The notes beneath the pieces are model-generated. The model was not told the origin of the DNA. It did not search any database and saw only the letters and a list, made by a program, of their open reading frames with translations. A stretch of 10,041 bases of DNA from Trichodesmium sp. jk18x7bins.61. Lineage in GTDB: Bacteria > Cyanobacteriota > Cyanobacteriia > Cyanobacteriales > Microcoleaceae. The stretch's first letter is position 1, and every line of letters begins with the position of its first letter. The DNA lies in NCBI GenBank assembly GCA_022822685.1, contig JAJEAQ010000229.1, positions 1 through 10,041 of the forward strand, read 5' to 3'. Of this stretch, positions 1-6,801 are shown piece by piece. A program made the position numbers and the translations under genes.

Positions 1-9
1 GCAGTACTT

Positions 10-30
10 TTGCCTCTTGCATCTTGCCCA
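10..30. repeat. Short heptamer tandem repeat (STRR-like)
   Basis: Three consecutive heptamers are visible: TTGCCTC, TTGCATC and TTGCCCA. Short tandemly repeated heptanucleotides are a known class of intergenic repeat in filamentous cyanobacteria. The array is short and imperfect and lies at the window edge, so more copies may lie to the left. Confidence 0.4.
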
Positions 31-190
31 GGGCCGAAGGTTGTTAAAGACCAAAATTAAAAATTTGGCTGGGGGTAACTCAATCTATTTATACTATTTC
101 GGAGCAGCAAGCTACATCTGTCAGTCACACAGAATTCCCAAATTAATTGGGGAACGGTACTCCTTAAATTCTTTCTTGATCAAATATTTA
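31..190. other. Intergenic region downstream of the minus-strand small gene
   Basis: No supported gene. The plus-strand frame covering 17-331 has no ribosome binding site, and its second half lies antisense to the better-supported minus-strand gene. An imperfect palindrome at 135-154 (TTCCC...GGGAA with AATT/AATT inside) could be a weak 3' hairpin for the minus-strand gene, but no T-run follows it. Confidence 0.4.
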
Positions 191-490
191 TTATCTAGCA
201 GCATTACGCTGCAAAGCAGTTATTCTCTGAGAGTTAGCAAATACTCCTTGTCCTTGCATTTGATTCATTGGTGGTTTGATTTCTATTTTCATCACTTTGT
301 CAGTACAAATACAAACTGTTTGATCGGTTAAATGAAAAGTAATCCATGTTTGTTGGAGCAACTGTGGTAATGTGTTTTGAAATTCTTGTGAATTTATTGG
401 TATACTAAAACTCTCTGTATGACCTTCGATATAATAAAATGTTATTTGTGTAGTACTTTCTTGGGCATATTTAGCAAATGAACCTTTCAT
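191..490 (-). CDS. Small conserved-looking protein of unknown function, 99 aa
   Basis: I do not recognise a named family. The protein is 99 residues, soluble in appearance, with no signal peptide or membrane segment. It alternates beta-like stretches (ITFYYIEGH about 16-24, WITFHLTDQTVCICTDKVMKIEIKPP about 49-74) and ends in a polar Arg-rich tail. The composition is protein-like, and my impression is that similar 90-100 aa proteins recur in cyanobacteria, which I cannot check here. The start at 490 is supported by GAGG about 8 nt upstream. The gene diverges from the alcohol dehydrogenase, with 184 bp between the starts and a 17-bp dyad 38 bp upstream of this start. Two cysteines (CIC) lie close together near residue 60, too few to claim metal binding. 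Confidence 0.72.
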   Translation of the reverse strand: MKGSFAKYAQESTTQITFYYIEGHTESFSIPINSQEFQNTLPQLLQQTWITFHLTDQTVCICTDKVMKIEIKPPMNQMQGQGVFANSQRITALQRNAAR

Positions 491-527
491 CGTTTTTCCT
501 CATTTATAGGTTTAACTCATTTTGGCA

Positions 528-544
528 TAACCATCAGATGGTTA
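528..544. promoter_or_regulatory. 17-bp dyad between divergent genes (possible operator)
   Basis: TAACCATC and GATGGTTA form perfect 8-bp arms around one central base. The dyad lies 38 bp upstream of the minus-strand small gene and about 130 bp upstream of the dehydrogenase start, where a regulator of one or both genes would bind. It could also form a small hairpin in the leader of the minus-strand transcript. No regulator gene is adjacent. Confidence 0.35.
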
Positions 545-639
545 AATAGAAGCCATTTGGGATTTGTATAAACTTAATATATAGGCAAAAAAATATTAAA
601 ATTTTCATAAAAAATCTCATAGCTAAAAAAAGAATTGCC

Positions 640-645
640 TATACT
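640..645 (+). promoter_or_regulatory. Possible -10 box of the dehydrogenase gene
   Basis: TATACT matches five of six positions of the sigma-70 -10 consensus and would place transcription about 23 nt before the ATG at 675. I see no convincing -35 hexamer. Other AT-rich hexamers nearby (for example around 575-585) could serve instead. Confidence 0.25.
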
Positions 646-674
646 CAATAGAATTGACTTGAATCTAGTCTCAG

Positions 675-1832
675 ATGATTAAATTTACCAATATCACCGA
701 ATCAGCTACTAATTTATTATCCTTAAATATCGCTCCAGGTAAAATTATCCGAGGGAAAAATGCTCTAGCCAACTCAGGAGAAGCGATCGCCAGTCTAGGC
801 AGCAATCCTTTGATTATTGGAGGTAATCGCTCCCTTAACATCATCCAACCTTACTTCCAACCCCTACAACAAATCCATAATTTAAAATTTACCAAAGCTA
901 ACTATGGGTCAGAATGTAGTGAAGCTAACCAGGCCAATCTCCACCAAACTATCGCAACTCAAAAACCAGACTTAATAATTGGTACTGGTGGTGGAAAAGC
1001 CATGGACACCGCCAAACTGGTAGCTCAACAATGTCATTTGCCCATAGTCACTATTCCCACCTCAGCCGCTACTTGTGCTGCATGGACTGCATTATCAAAT
1101 ATCTACTCAGAACAAGGAGCTTTTTTATATGATGTAAGTCTAGCTAAATGTCCAGATTTACTGATTCTAGACTACGAACTAATCAAAACAGGATTTTCCC
1201 GGACTTTAGTAGCTGGTATTGGAGATGCGATCGCTAAATGGTACGAAGCTTCAGTAAGCAGTGGCCACTTAGAACAAACAATGATCATTGCTGCTATCCA
1301 ACAAGCAAGAGTATTACGAGATATCCTCTTTCAAAAATCAACTGCCGCTCTACAACAACCAGGAGGGGAAAGCTGGCAAGAAGTTGTTGATGCCACAGTA
1401 CTATTAGCAGGTTTAATTGGAGGTATTGGCGGAGCTCAATGTCGAACTGTCGCTGCCCACGCTGTTCATAATGGCCTAACTCATTTACCAGCCAGTCATG
1501 GCACATTACATGGAGAAAAAGTTGCCTATGGTATATTAGTTCAGCTCAGGTTGGAAGAAATGCTACAGGGCAGTCAATTAGCTCTAACTGCCAGGCAACA
1601 ACTATTAAAATTCTACGATGAGATTGGTTTACCAAAAACCTTAGCTGATTTAGGATTAGAACAAATAACCCTATCTGAATTACGGCATGCTGCTGAAGTT
1701 TCTTGTCATCATAATTCTGACATTCATCGATTACCATTTAGGGTAGTTCCTGAACAGTTAGTAGCAGCTATGGTTTCAACCACAATCTCACTGGAGTTAG
1801 AAACACAAAATATGAGAATTAATTCAGATTAA
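675..1832 (+). CDS. Iron-containing alcohol dehydrogenase family protein, glycerol dehydrogenase-like
   Basis: Predicted cytosolic NAD(P)-dependent, metal-dependent polyol/alcohol dehydrogenase of 385 aa, a normal length for the family. Dinucleotide-binding GTGGGKAMDTAK is at 103-114, followed by the conserved IPTSAATCAAWTA segment at 127-139. Likely metal ligands are Asp184 (GIGDAIAKW), His262 (AHAVHNGL) and His279 (HGEKVAYG). The 17-residue spacing between the two histidines and their flanks match glycerol dehydrogenases such as E. coli GldA. The substrate is not fixed by sequence, so glycerol, another polyol or a small aldehyde are all possible. The ATG at 675 lacks a strong Shine-Dalgarno, but no earlier in-frame start is evident. 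Gaps of 184 and 1057 bp suggest a single-gene transcript. A HIP1 octamer lies inside the gene at 783 and another at 1227. Confidence 0.93.
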   Translation: MIKFTNITESATNLLSLNIAPGKIIRGKNALANSGEAIASLGSNPLIIGGNRSLNIIQPYFQPLQQIHNLKFTKANYGSECSEANQANLHQTIATQKPDLIIGTGGGKAMDTAKLVAQQCHLPIVTIPTSAATCAAWTALSNIYSEQGAFLYDVSLAKCPDLLILDYELIKTGFSRTLVAGIGDAIAKWYEASVSSGHLEQTMIIAAIQQARVLRDILFQKSTAALQQPGGESWQEVVDATVLLAGLIGGIGGAQCRTVAAHAVHNGLTHLPASHGTLHGEKVAYGILVQLRLEEMLQGSQLALTARQQLLKFYDEIGLPKTLADLGLEQITLSELRHAAEVSCHHNSDIHRLPFRVVPEQLVAAMVSTTISLELETQNMRINSD

Positions 1833-2603
1833 GAATAACTCAGAATTTATGCTAATTCTCACTACGATCATAAAAGACAGAATAGCTTAGTCGTTTTCAA
1901 AGCAGATGTATAGAAAGCAATATTGGATTTGAATCCATTTTTGCCCCTAAAAAGGAAATGCTCAGAAGAGAAAAAGCCGAGTACCTTCAAAGATATAGCA
2001 GTTCTCAGCCTTGGCGAGGTACAAAAATCTACTGCTTTAGTAGTCTGTAGTCAGTAGGAATCTATTGGTGACAAGCTCAGGCTTAGTAGGCACTCCAAGT
2101 CAAATCAAAATATTTTTTCTATAGATAGCCAGATACAGCACTGCTAATGTACCGGCAGAGTCCGCTCAACTATAAATTAGGAATATAGAACACAGGGATG
2201 TTACAGACAATATCCTTACAGAAACTAGGGATTTACATTTCTATCAGCTATAAAAAATTAAGCCAGTCTGTTTCAGAATTTTCAGTTCTTAATTCAGGCT
2301 AATCTGAGAATCAAAACTCAACTATAGCTATTCTCCATCCCCTATTTACAAATCTGGATTGAATCTACTTTGAGCGAGGGCGTATCCTATTTTAATATTT
2401 AACTATACCAGTGGTAAGCACTAGAACTCACAAAGCAATAATTTGTAGTAGATTACGAGTTAAATTATTTCATTGGTGATAGTGTTATAAATGCCATATA
2501 ATTATCCAATTTTTATCGAAAACTTGACGCAGAAATTAAACACAGTTAGGGGGAAACAATCTACAAAATACAAAAATTATAACCAGAAAAAAAGGGGGCA
2601 AAC
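1833..2603. other. Long AT-rich intergenic region without a supported gene
   Basis: No reading frame here looks coding. Small hairpins are visible: AGAATT/AATTCT at 1842-1859 just after the dehydrogenase stop, without a T-run; GTACCT/AGGTAC pairing 1981-1986 with 2017-2022; and CTACT/AGTAG around 2029-2043. GGATTTGAATCC near 1924-1935 resembles a tRNA T-arm, but no cloverleaf surrounds it. The stretch may hold long untranslated regions, decayed genes or an unrecognised RNA. Confidence 0.5.
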
Positions 2604-2789
2604 ATGATGAAATTGCCCAAACAAAAACACTCCAGCAGCTATCATAGAGGCCAATGGGAAATAATCAGCTAGCCGGAGATTTGCCCACCTGAGCTGATTG
2701 TAGAAATTCCAGCGATTATGGCGAGTCTCTGTGTAATCTTGGCGATCGCCGAAGACAGCTTTGGGAATGTCAATTACTTCTCAAAATAA
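2604..2789 (+). pseudogene. Short reading frame interrupted by one amber codon
   Basis: Starting at tandem ATG codons (2604, 2607), the frame reads 22 codons to a TAG at 2670-2672. It stays open in the same frame for 38 more codons to TAA at 2787-2789. A GGGGG tract 5 nt before the first ATG is a credible ribosome binding site. The second half contains a hydrophobic run (IPAIMASLCVILAIA) that could be a membrane segment, and a HIP1 octamer at 2742. I recognise no family. It could be a decayed small gene, a 22-aa leader peptide for the aminotransferase 100 bp downstream, or chance. Two stems overlap it: GGGCAA/TTGCCC (2596-2618), and AATCAGCT/AGCTGATT (2663-2670 with 2692-2699), which encloses the amber codon. 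Confidence 0.3.
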
Positions 2790-2889
2790 ATAAAGAATTT
2801 TGACAGCAGACATCAGCAAGAATCGTTTTTCATCTCCCCTCAACTATAGAAGGAGCTTTAAAACTCCCAATTGCTTTTAGGTAAAAATT

Positions 2890-4068
2890 ATGGATTGGAT
2901 TAAACCCGCCAGCAGAATACAAACACTACCACCTTACGTTTTCGCTCGTTTAGATGAACTAAAAGCCCTTGCTCGTGAACAAGGGCTAGATTTAATTGAC
3001 TTAGGAATGGGAAACCCCGACGGGCCTACTCCCCAGCCTGTAGTTGATGCCGCCATTGTAGCTTTACGAGAAGCTACTAATCATGGTTATCCACCTTTTG
3101 AAGGTACTGCTAGTTTCCGAAAGGCAATTACTAACTGGTATCATCATCGTTATGGAGTAAAGCTTGACCCAGATGCTGAAGCCTTACCTCTTCTAGGTTC
3201 TAAGGAAGGCTTAACTCACTTAGCTTTAGCCTACGTAAATCCAGGAGATTTAGTTTTAGCACCTAATCCTGCATATCCAGTTCATTTTCGTGGACCTTTA
3301 ATTGCTGGAGGTAAAGTTCATAGTATTTTGCTCAAGCCAGAAAATGATTGGATTATTGATTTAGGAGATATTCCCGATCATGTTGCACAGCAAGCAAAGA
3401 TTTTCTATTTTAATTATCCTAGTAATCCTACTGGTGCTACCGCTCCGCGAGAATTTTTTCAGGAAATTGTTACTTTTGCCAAAAAATATGATATCTTGCT
3501 AGTTCACGACTTATGTTATGCCGAGTTGGCTTTTGATGGTTATCAGCCTACCAGTTTATTAGAAATTTCTGGAGGAAAAGATATTGGTGTTGAATTTCAC
3601 ACAATGTCTAAAACATATAATATGGCAGGTTGGAGAGTAGGTTTTGTAGTTGGTAATTCTCACATTATTCAGGGGTTACGCACTCTAAAAACCAATTTGG
3701 ATTATGGTTTGTTTGCTGCCTTACAGTCAGCAGCTGAGACTGCCTTACAGTTACCAGATGAATATTTATATCAGGTACAAGAACGTTATCGCCAACGCCG
3801 AGATTTTCTGATTCAAGGATTAGGAGAACTAGGTTGGAATGTTCGTAAAACCTTGGCAACTATGTATTTATGGGTTCCTTGTCCACCAGGAGTAGGCTCT
3901 ACTGATTTTGCTTTGTCTGTATTGCAAAATACAGGAATTGTACTCACTCCTGGGAATGCTTTTGGTAGTGGCGGTGAAGGGTATGTGAGGTTGAGTTTAA
4001 TTGCTAATTGTGATAGGTTGGGTGAGGCATTGAGTCGGCTTCAACAAGCAGGAATTTGCTATCAATAA
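2890..4068 (+). CDS. AlaC/DapL-like class I PLP aminotransferase, 392 aa
   Basis: Cytosolic fold-type I aminotransferase moving an amino group between an amino acid and a 2-oxoacid. Visible features: MGNPDG at 40-45, GSKEG at 103-107 (phosphate cup), NYPSNPTG at 175-182, HDLCYAEL at 206-213 (Asp207 for the PLP ring nitrogen, Tyr210), Schiff-base Lys241 in SKTYNMAGWR, and Arg367 (YVRLSL) for the substrate carboxylate. The start region (RIQTLPPYVF) and active-site text closely resemble E. coli AlaC, a glutamate-pyruvate transaminase. Cyanobacterial members are often labelled aspartate or LL-diaminopimelate aminotransferase. AlaC-like alanine synthesis is my first guess and the substrate stays open. 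An AGG about 9 nt upstream supports the ATG at 2890. The gene is apparently monocistronic. Confidence 0.93.
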   Translation: MDWIKPASRIQTLPPYVFARLDELKALAREQGLDLIDLGMGNPDGPTPQPVVDAAIVALREATNHGYPPFEGTASFRKAITNWYHHRYGVKLDPDAEALPLLGSKEGLTHLALAYVNPGDLVLAPNPAYPVHFRGPLIAGGKVHSILLKPENDWIIDLGDIPDHVAQQAKIFYFNYPSNPTGATAPREFFQEIVTFAKKYDILLVHDLCYAELAFDGYQPTSLLEISGGKDIGVEFHTMSKTYNMAGWRVGFVVGNSHIIQGLRTLKTNLDYGLFAALQSAAETALQLPDEYLYQVQERYRQRRDFLIQGLGELGWNVRKTLATMYLWVPCPPGVGSTDFALSVLQNTGIVLTPGNAFGSGGEGYVRLSLIANCDRLGEALSRLQQAGICYQ

Positions 4069-4078
4069 CAATAAAAAG

Positions 4079-4102
4079 GACTCAAGCATTATGAGCTGAG
4101 TC
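4079..4102 (+). terminator. Possible terminator hairpin after the aminotransferase
   Basis: GACTCA pairs with TGAGTC, continued by two G-C pairs after a bulged A, around a loop of about 7 nt. It begins 10 nt after the stop codon and follows an A-rich tract. The downstream U-tract is weak (TACTTTC), so termination efficiency is doubtful. Confidence 0.45.
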
Positions 4103-4277
4103 TACTTTCACCTAAAAGCCTAGTTCTCAATAGCTCGCTTGTGGAGTAACCTAGTAGCCTGCTTTTTCATTCCCCGCTTGAAATACTAGGGCTTTCAATG
4201 CTAGCTTGGCGGTAAAATTTTTCGCCCCTTACCACCAATTATACAAAGATATTCTTTTTGAAAGTACTTATGATTAG
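4103..4277. other. Intergenic stretch between aminotransferase and gene remnant
   Basis: No gene is supported. It contains an imperfect 19-nt palindrome near 4208-4226 (GGCG...CGCC around AAAATTTT). I could not assign the stretch to a transposon end or RNA family. Confidence 0.4.
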
Positions 4278-4445
4278 GAGGTTGAACACAATCAATCTAA
4301 ATCAGAGATTATAGATGGAGATTCTCGTGGCTGGCTTGAGCTTCTGATCGAGCGCGATCCATCAGAACTTTTGCTTATGAAACCCCAGGAAAATACAACC
4401 AACAAAAAACTTGATGATGGCTATTTAAAAAAAGTCGTGTCTCCA
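4278..4445 (+). pseudogene. Start-less coding-like remnant
   Basis: After a TAG at 4275-4277 an open frame reads EVEHNQSKSEIIDGDSRGWL, then ELLIERDPSELLLMKPQ, which has the composition of a real acidic/amphipathic protein. There is no ATG or GTG ahead of this segment; the first ATG (4371) lies inside it. The nearby ATG at 4270, preceding a GGAGG-like tract, is in another frame and stops after 14 codons. Past about 4445 the frame continues to 4664 but becomes basic and low in plausibility, and overlaps the 3' end of the RRM gene on the other strand. I read it as a truncated or frameshifted gene whose family I do not recognise. Confidence 0.3.
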
Positions 4446-4492
4446 CCTATAAGCTTTTACCGTACCAAGCTACTAATATATAAAATAATTGT

Positions 4493-4508
4493 CACTCCCG
4501 CACTCCCG
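4493..4508. repeat. Two tandem copies of an octamer
   Basis: CACTCCCG occurs twice head to tail in the intergenic region downstream of the RRM gene. With only two copies it is a minor low-complexity feature. Confidence 0.4.
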
Positions 4509-4589
4509 ATCTATAATCTACGATTTAGAAGGGGACTGCGCTGGGGATTCTGTTCAGTAATGCCAAATCAATTAGTTCGTACTGCTAGA

Positions 4590-4847
4590 CTATCTACGAC
4601 TATCATTTCTAGGTTTGGCTTTATTCACTTTCATTTGACGACCCATCCAGGATGCACCATCTAAAGATTCAATAGCTTTCTCTTCTTCTTGCTCTGTTGC
4701 CATTTCTACAAAGCCAAAACCACGTGGCTGTTCTGTTTCACGATCTACAGGTAACTTGACTCTGATTACTGTTCCATACTCAGTAAACACTGTATTTAAA
4801 TCCTCTAGTGTTACGTTATAAGATAAATTGCCTACATATATTGACAT
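4590..4847 (-). CDS. Single-RRM cyanobacterial RNA-binding protein (Rbp family), 85 aa
   Basis: Binds single-stranded RNA through one RNA recognition motif that fills the protein. RNP2 is IYVGNL at 3-8 and RNP1 is RGFGFVEM at 42-49, where the final aromatic of the consensus is replaced by Met. The tail (KAKPRNDSRR) is short and basic and lacks the glycine-rich extension of the RbpA-like, cold-inducible members. I chose the start at 4847 (MSIYVGNLSY, the family's usual N terminus), preceded by GGGGGA about 8 nt upstream. The frame extends 11 codons further up to 4880, but that extension covers the ribosome binding site. An extended -10 promoter at 4976-4984 predicts a leader of roughly 120 nt, as is common for rbp genes, so post-transcriptional control is plausible. 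Confidence 0.92.
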   Translation of the reverse strand: MSIYVGNLSYNVTLEDLNTVFTEYGTVIRVKLPVDRETEQPRGFGFVEMATEQEEEKAIESLDGASWMGRQMKVNKAKPRNDSRR

Positions 4848-4975
4848 AAAATGTCCCCCAAAATTGCTCAAAGATATCAAAAATAGAATTCGGAGACAAG
4901 TCTGCCAAGAAAAATCTGGAAAACGCCCATCGAACTTAAACAGCTCCTCGAAACCGATACGATTCTATGAGATAA

Positions 4976-4984
4976 ATTATATCA
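4976..4984 (-). promoter_or_regulatory. Extended -10 promoter of the RRM gene
   Basis: On the minus strand the sequence reads TGATATAAT, a perfect -10 hexamer with the TGn extension, which reduces the need for a -35 box; none is obvious. The start point would be near 4968, giving a leader of about 120 nt. A 16-nt match to this promoter lies in front of the cobalamin riboswitch (7266-7281). Confidence 0.55.
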
Positions 4985-5083
4985 CAAACTCGATTTAGCA
5001 ATAGCAAAAAAAAAGAAGAAAGTTTTTACCTGAATACTAGCATCAGATTACTTCACAAGGCAAGTTTTCAGCTATGGCAGACA

Positions 5084-5229
5084 TTAATAAGTTGTGGGAC
5101 ATTTAACTACTGCCTGAACTAAAGCCACAGGGATTCTAAGCTGATACTGCGCAACGGGATAAATCTGCGTTGCTTCGTTTTTCCTTCGCTGACCAAAGTT
5201 CTCATCTGTGAGGACTCCTCAAAACACGC
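5084..5229 (-). mobile_element. Possible degenerate 3' end of a tnpB (IS200/IS605-type) element
   Basis: Read on the minus strand, a 37-codon open stretch (5229 to 5119) ends in RRFIPLRSISLESLWL and a TAG. It continues into an AGAATCCC...GGCTTTAG...CAGG...AGTAGT pattern near 5098-5135. This reminds me of the sequence at the end of cyanobacterial IS200/IS605 tnpB genes, where a hairpin around CTTTAG marks the right end. No TnpB catalytic or zinc-finger segment is present, so at most a remnant survives. The assignment rests on remembered resemblance only. Confidence 0.22.
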
Positions 5230-5340
5230 CTACACAATTGGCACAGCTTGAATCCAAGTCTTCTGCACTCCTAATCCAGAAAATAGGATTGCTATCTACA
5301 CAGGGGGAGGGCACACCAGTTGTCAAAACCGCAATCAAAA
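5230..5340. other. Intergenic stretch between the clpX terminator and the possible tnpB remnant
   Basis: No gene is supported on either strand; the minus-strand frame is broken by the TAG at 5230-5232. The stretch separates the end of the clpX transcript from the rbp promoter. Confidence 0.4.
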
Positions 5341-5360
5341 CCCCGCCCTGAAGGGCGGGG
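5341..5360 (-). terminator. Rho-independent terminator of clpX
   Basis: A perfect 8-bp GC stem, CCCCGCCC/GGGCGGGG, closes a 4-nt loop (TGAA on the plus strand). On the minus strand it is followed by TTTTGATT. It lies 80 nt beyond the clpX stop codon and is correctly oriented to end that transcript; the plus-strand exit (TCTTATT) could give some bidirectional activity. Confidence 0.8.
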
Positions 5361-5439
5361 TCTTATTGTCGGTTATTGGATGCCGCGCAGCTTGCTATCG
5401 CGCAGCGTTGGGAGTATGTCAAACTTGATTGCCAAATCT

Positions 5440-6801
5440 CTAAGCTGATTCGTGCTGTTTATGCCAAGCCGGATGCCATAACAAATCAGCAGTAGAGCGT
5501 TTTTCAACCATTTCTTGAGTAATTGTGCAACGGGTGACATCTTGACGGGATGGCAATTCATACATGATATCAAGCATCAACTCTTCTAAAATACCTCTTA
5601 ACGCCCTAGCTCCTGTTTTGCGTCGATATGCTTCTTTAGCGATCGCCTTGAGAGCTTCCTTCTGGAATTCTAACTTGACGTTATCCATCTTTAATAATTT
5701 TTGATACTGCTTCACTAAAGCATTTCGGGGTTCAGTTAATATTTTCATTAATGCAGTTTCATCCAATGGATCAATGACTGTCAACACAGGCATCCGTCCA
5801 ATAAACTCTGGAATTAAACCAAATTTCACTAAGTCATCTGGAGCTGTATTTTTGAGTACATTCACATTACGTTTTTCTTTTGATTGTAAAGCTATACTAC
5901 CCTGCTTAAGTTCCTCAGCCTGAATAAAGCCCAATGATTTCTTTCCTTGTCGTTGCTCAACAATTTTCTCCAGACCAACAAAAGCACCACCACAAATAAA
6001 CAAAATTGAGCTAGTATCAAGCTGAATAAAATCTTGATAGGGATGCTTACGTCCTCCTTGTGGGGGGACATTTACCACTGTTCCCTCCAGTATTTTCAGC
6101 AAAGCCTGTTGTACCCCTTCTCCAGATACATCTCTTGTGATAGAAGTGTTTTCACTTTTACGAGCAACTTTATCTATTTCATCTATATATATTATTCCTC
6201 TTTGAGCAGCCTCTAGATCAAAATCTGCTACTTGTAGTAACCTTAACAAGATATTTTCTACATCATCTCCCACATAACCAGCTTCGGTAAGGGTTGTTGC
6301 ATCTGCTACTGCAAATGGTACATCTAATTGAGCTGCCAAAGTTTGAGCTAATAGAGTCTTGCCACAACCTGTTGGGCCAATCAAGAGGATATTAGATTTT
6401 TGTAATTCCACATCAGAGTCATTACTTTTGTCAGAATTATTTTTTGTTTGGCAACTCAGGCGCTTGTAGTGATTATATACTGCTACTGACAGTACTTTTT
6501 TTGCCTCTTGTTGTCCAATTACATGATTATCTAGATATTGCTTTATTTCCGTAGGTTTAGGAACTTTTTCTAAAAGAATATTACTGTTAGTTGAATGACG
6601 AGCATTTTCTACTCGTGATTCCACCGGGCTAGGGACTGTGACTTTTTTGCTCGAATTAAAGAATTCTTCTTCTAAGATCTCATTACAAAGTTCTACACAT
6701 TCATCGCAAATATAAACACCAGGGCCGGCTATTAACTTACGTACTTGATCTTGCGACTTGCCACAAAATGAGCATTTCAGGTTAGAATCATATCTGGACA
6801 T
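5440..6801 (-). CDS. clpX: ATP-dependent Clp protease ATP-binding subunit ClpX, 453 aa
   Basis: AAA+ unfoldase that recognises substrates and threads them into the ClpP peptidase in the cytosol. The N-terminal zinc domain has Cys10, Cys13, Cys32 and Cys35. Walker A GPTGCGKT is at 142-149, pore loop GYVG at 175-178, Walker B IIYIDEID at 203-210, RKH loop at 251-253, the arginine finger in GLIPEFIGR (Arg336), and sensor 2 in TGARALR (Arg399). The ClpP-docking loop reads LGF (290-292) where E. coli has IGF, a conservative change. The length is typical of cyanobacterial ClpX. GGAA about 10 nt upstream supports the start at 6801. In many cyanobacteria clpX follows tig and clpP; here no clpP or tig lies on either side. 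The stop is followed by a strong terminator at 5341-5360. Confidence 0.98.
   Translation of the reverse strand: MSRYDSNLKCSFCGKSQDQVRKLIAGPGVYICDECVELCNEILEEEFFNSSKKVTVPSPVESRVENARHSTNSNILLEKVPKPTEIKQYLDNHVIGQQEAKKVLSVAVYNHYKRLSCQTKNNSDKSNDSDVELQKSNILLIGPTGCGKTLLAQTLAAQLDVPFAVADATTLTEAGYVGDDVENILLRLLQVADFDLEAAQRGIIYIDEIDKVARKSENTSITRDVSGEGVQQALLKILEGTVVNVPPQGGRKHPYQDFIQLDTSSILFICGGAFVGLEKIVEQRQGKKSLGFIQAEELKQGSIALQSKEKRNVNVLKNTAPDDLVKFGLIPEFIGRMPVLTVIDPLDETALMKILTEPRNALVKQYQKLLKMDNVKLEFQKEALKAIAKEAYRRKTGARALRGILEELMLDIMYELPSRQDVTRCTITQEMVEKRSTADLLWHPAWHKQHESA

Noticed and set aside
17..331. Plus-strand open frame of 104 codons
   Set aside because: No ribosome binding site, unnatural composition in the second half, and it is antisense to the better-supported minus-strand gene at 191-490.
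1918..1942. T-arm-like sequence GGATTTGAATCC suggesting a tRNA
   Set aside because: No acceptor stem, anticodon arm or D arm can be built around it on either strand; it is a simple palindrome.
4371..4664. Plus-strand 97-codon frame overlapping the rbp gene
   Set aside because: Only its first part looks protein-like and belongs to the start-less remnant beginning at 4278; the rest is antisense to the 3' end of the RRM gene.
5208..5225. ACTCCTCA followed by ACAC, resembling the Yfr1 sRNA motif
   Set aside because: The conserved Yfr1 core ACTCCTCACAC is interrupted by extra A residues, and the expected flanking stems and terminator are missing.
5373..5573. Minus-strand 66-codon frame overlapping the clpX 3' end
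   Set aside because: It lies in another frame within clpX and past its stop; no ribosome binding site or family resemblance.
6490..6512. Near-match of clpX sequence to bases 2-20 of the window (CAGTACTTTT...TGCCTCTTG)
   Set aside because: Short, differs by a 3-nt T-run indel, lies inside conserved clpX codons and has no extension; coincidence is likely.
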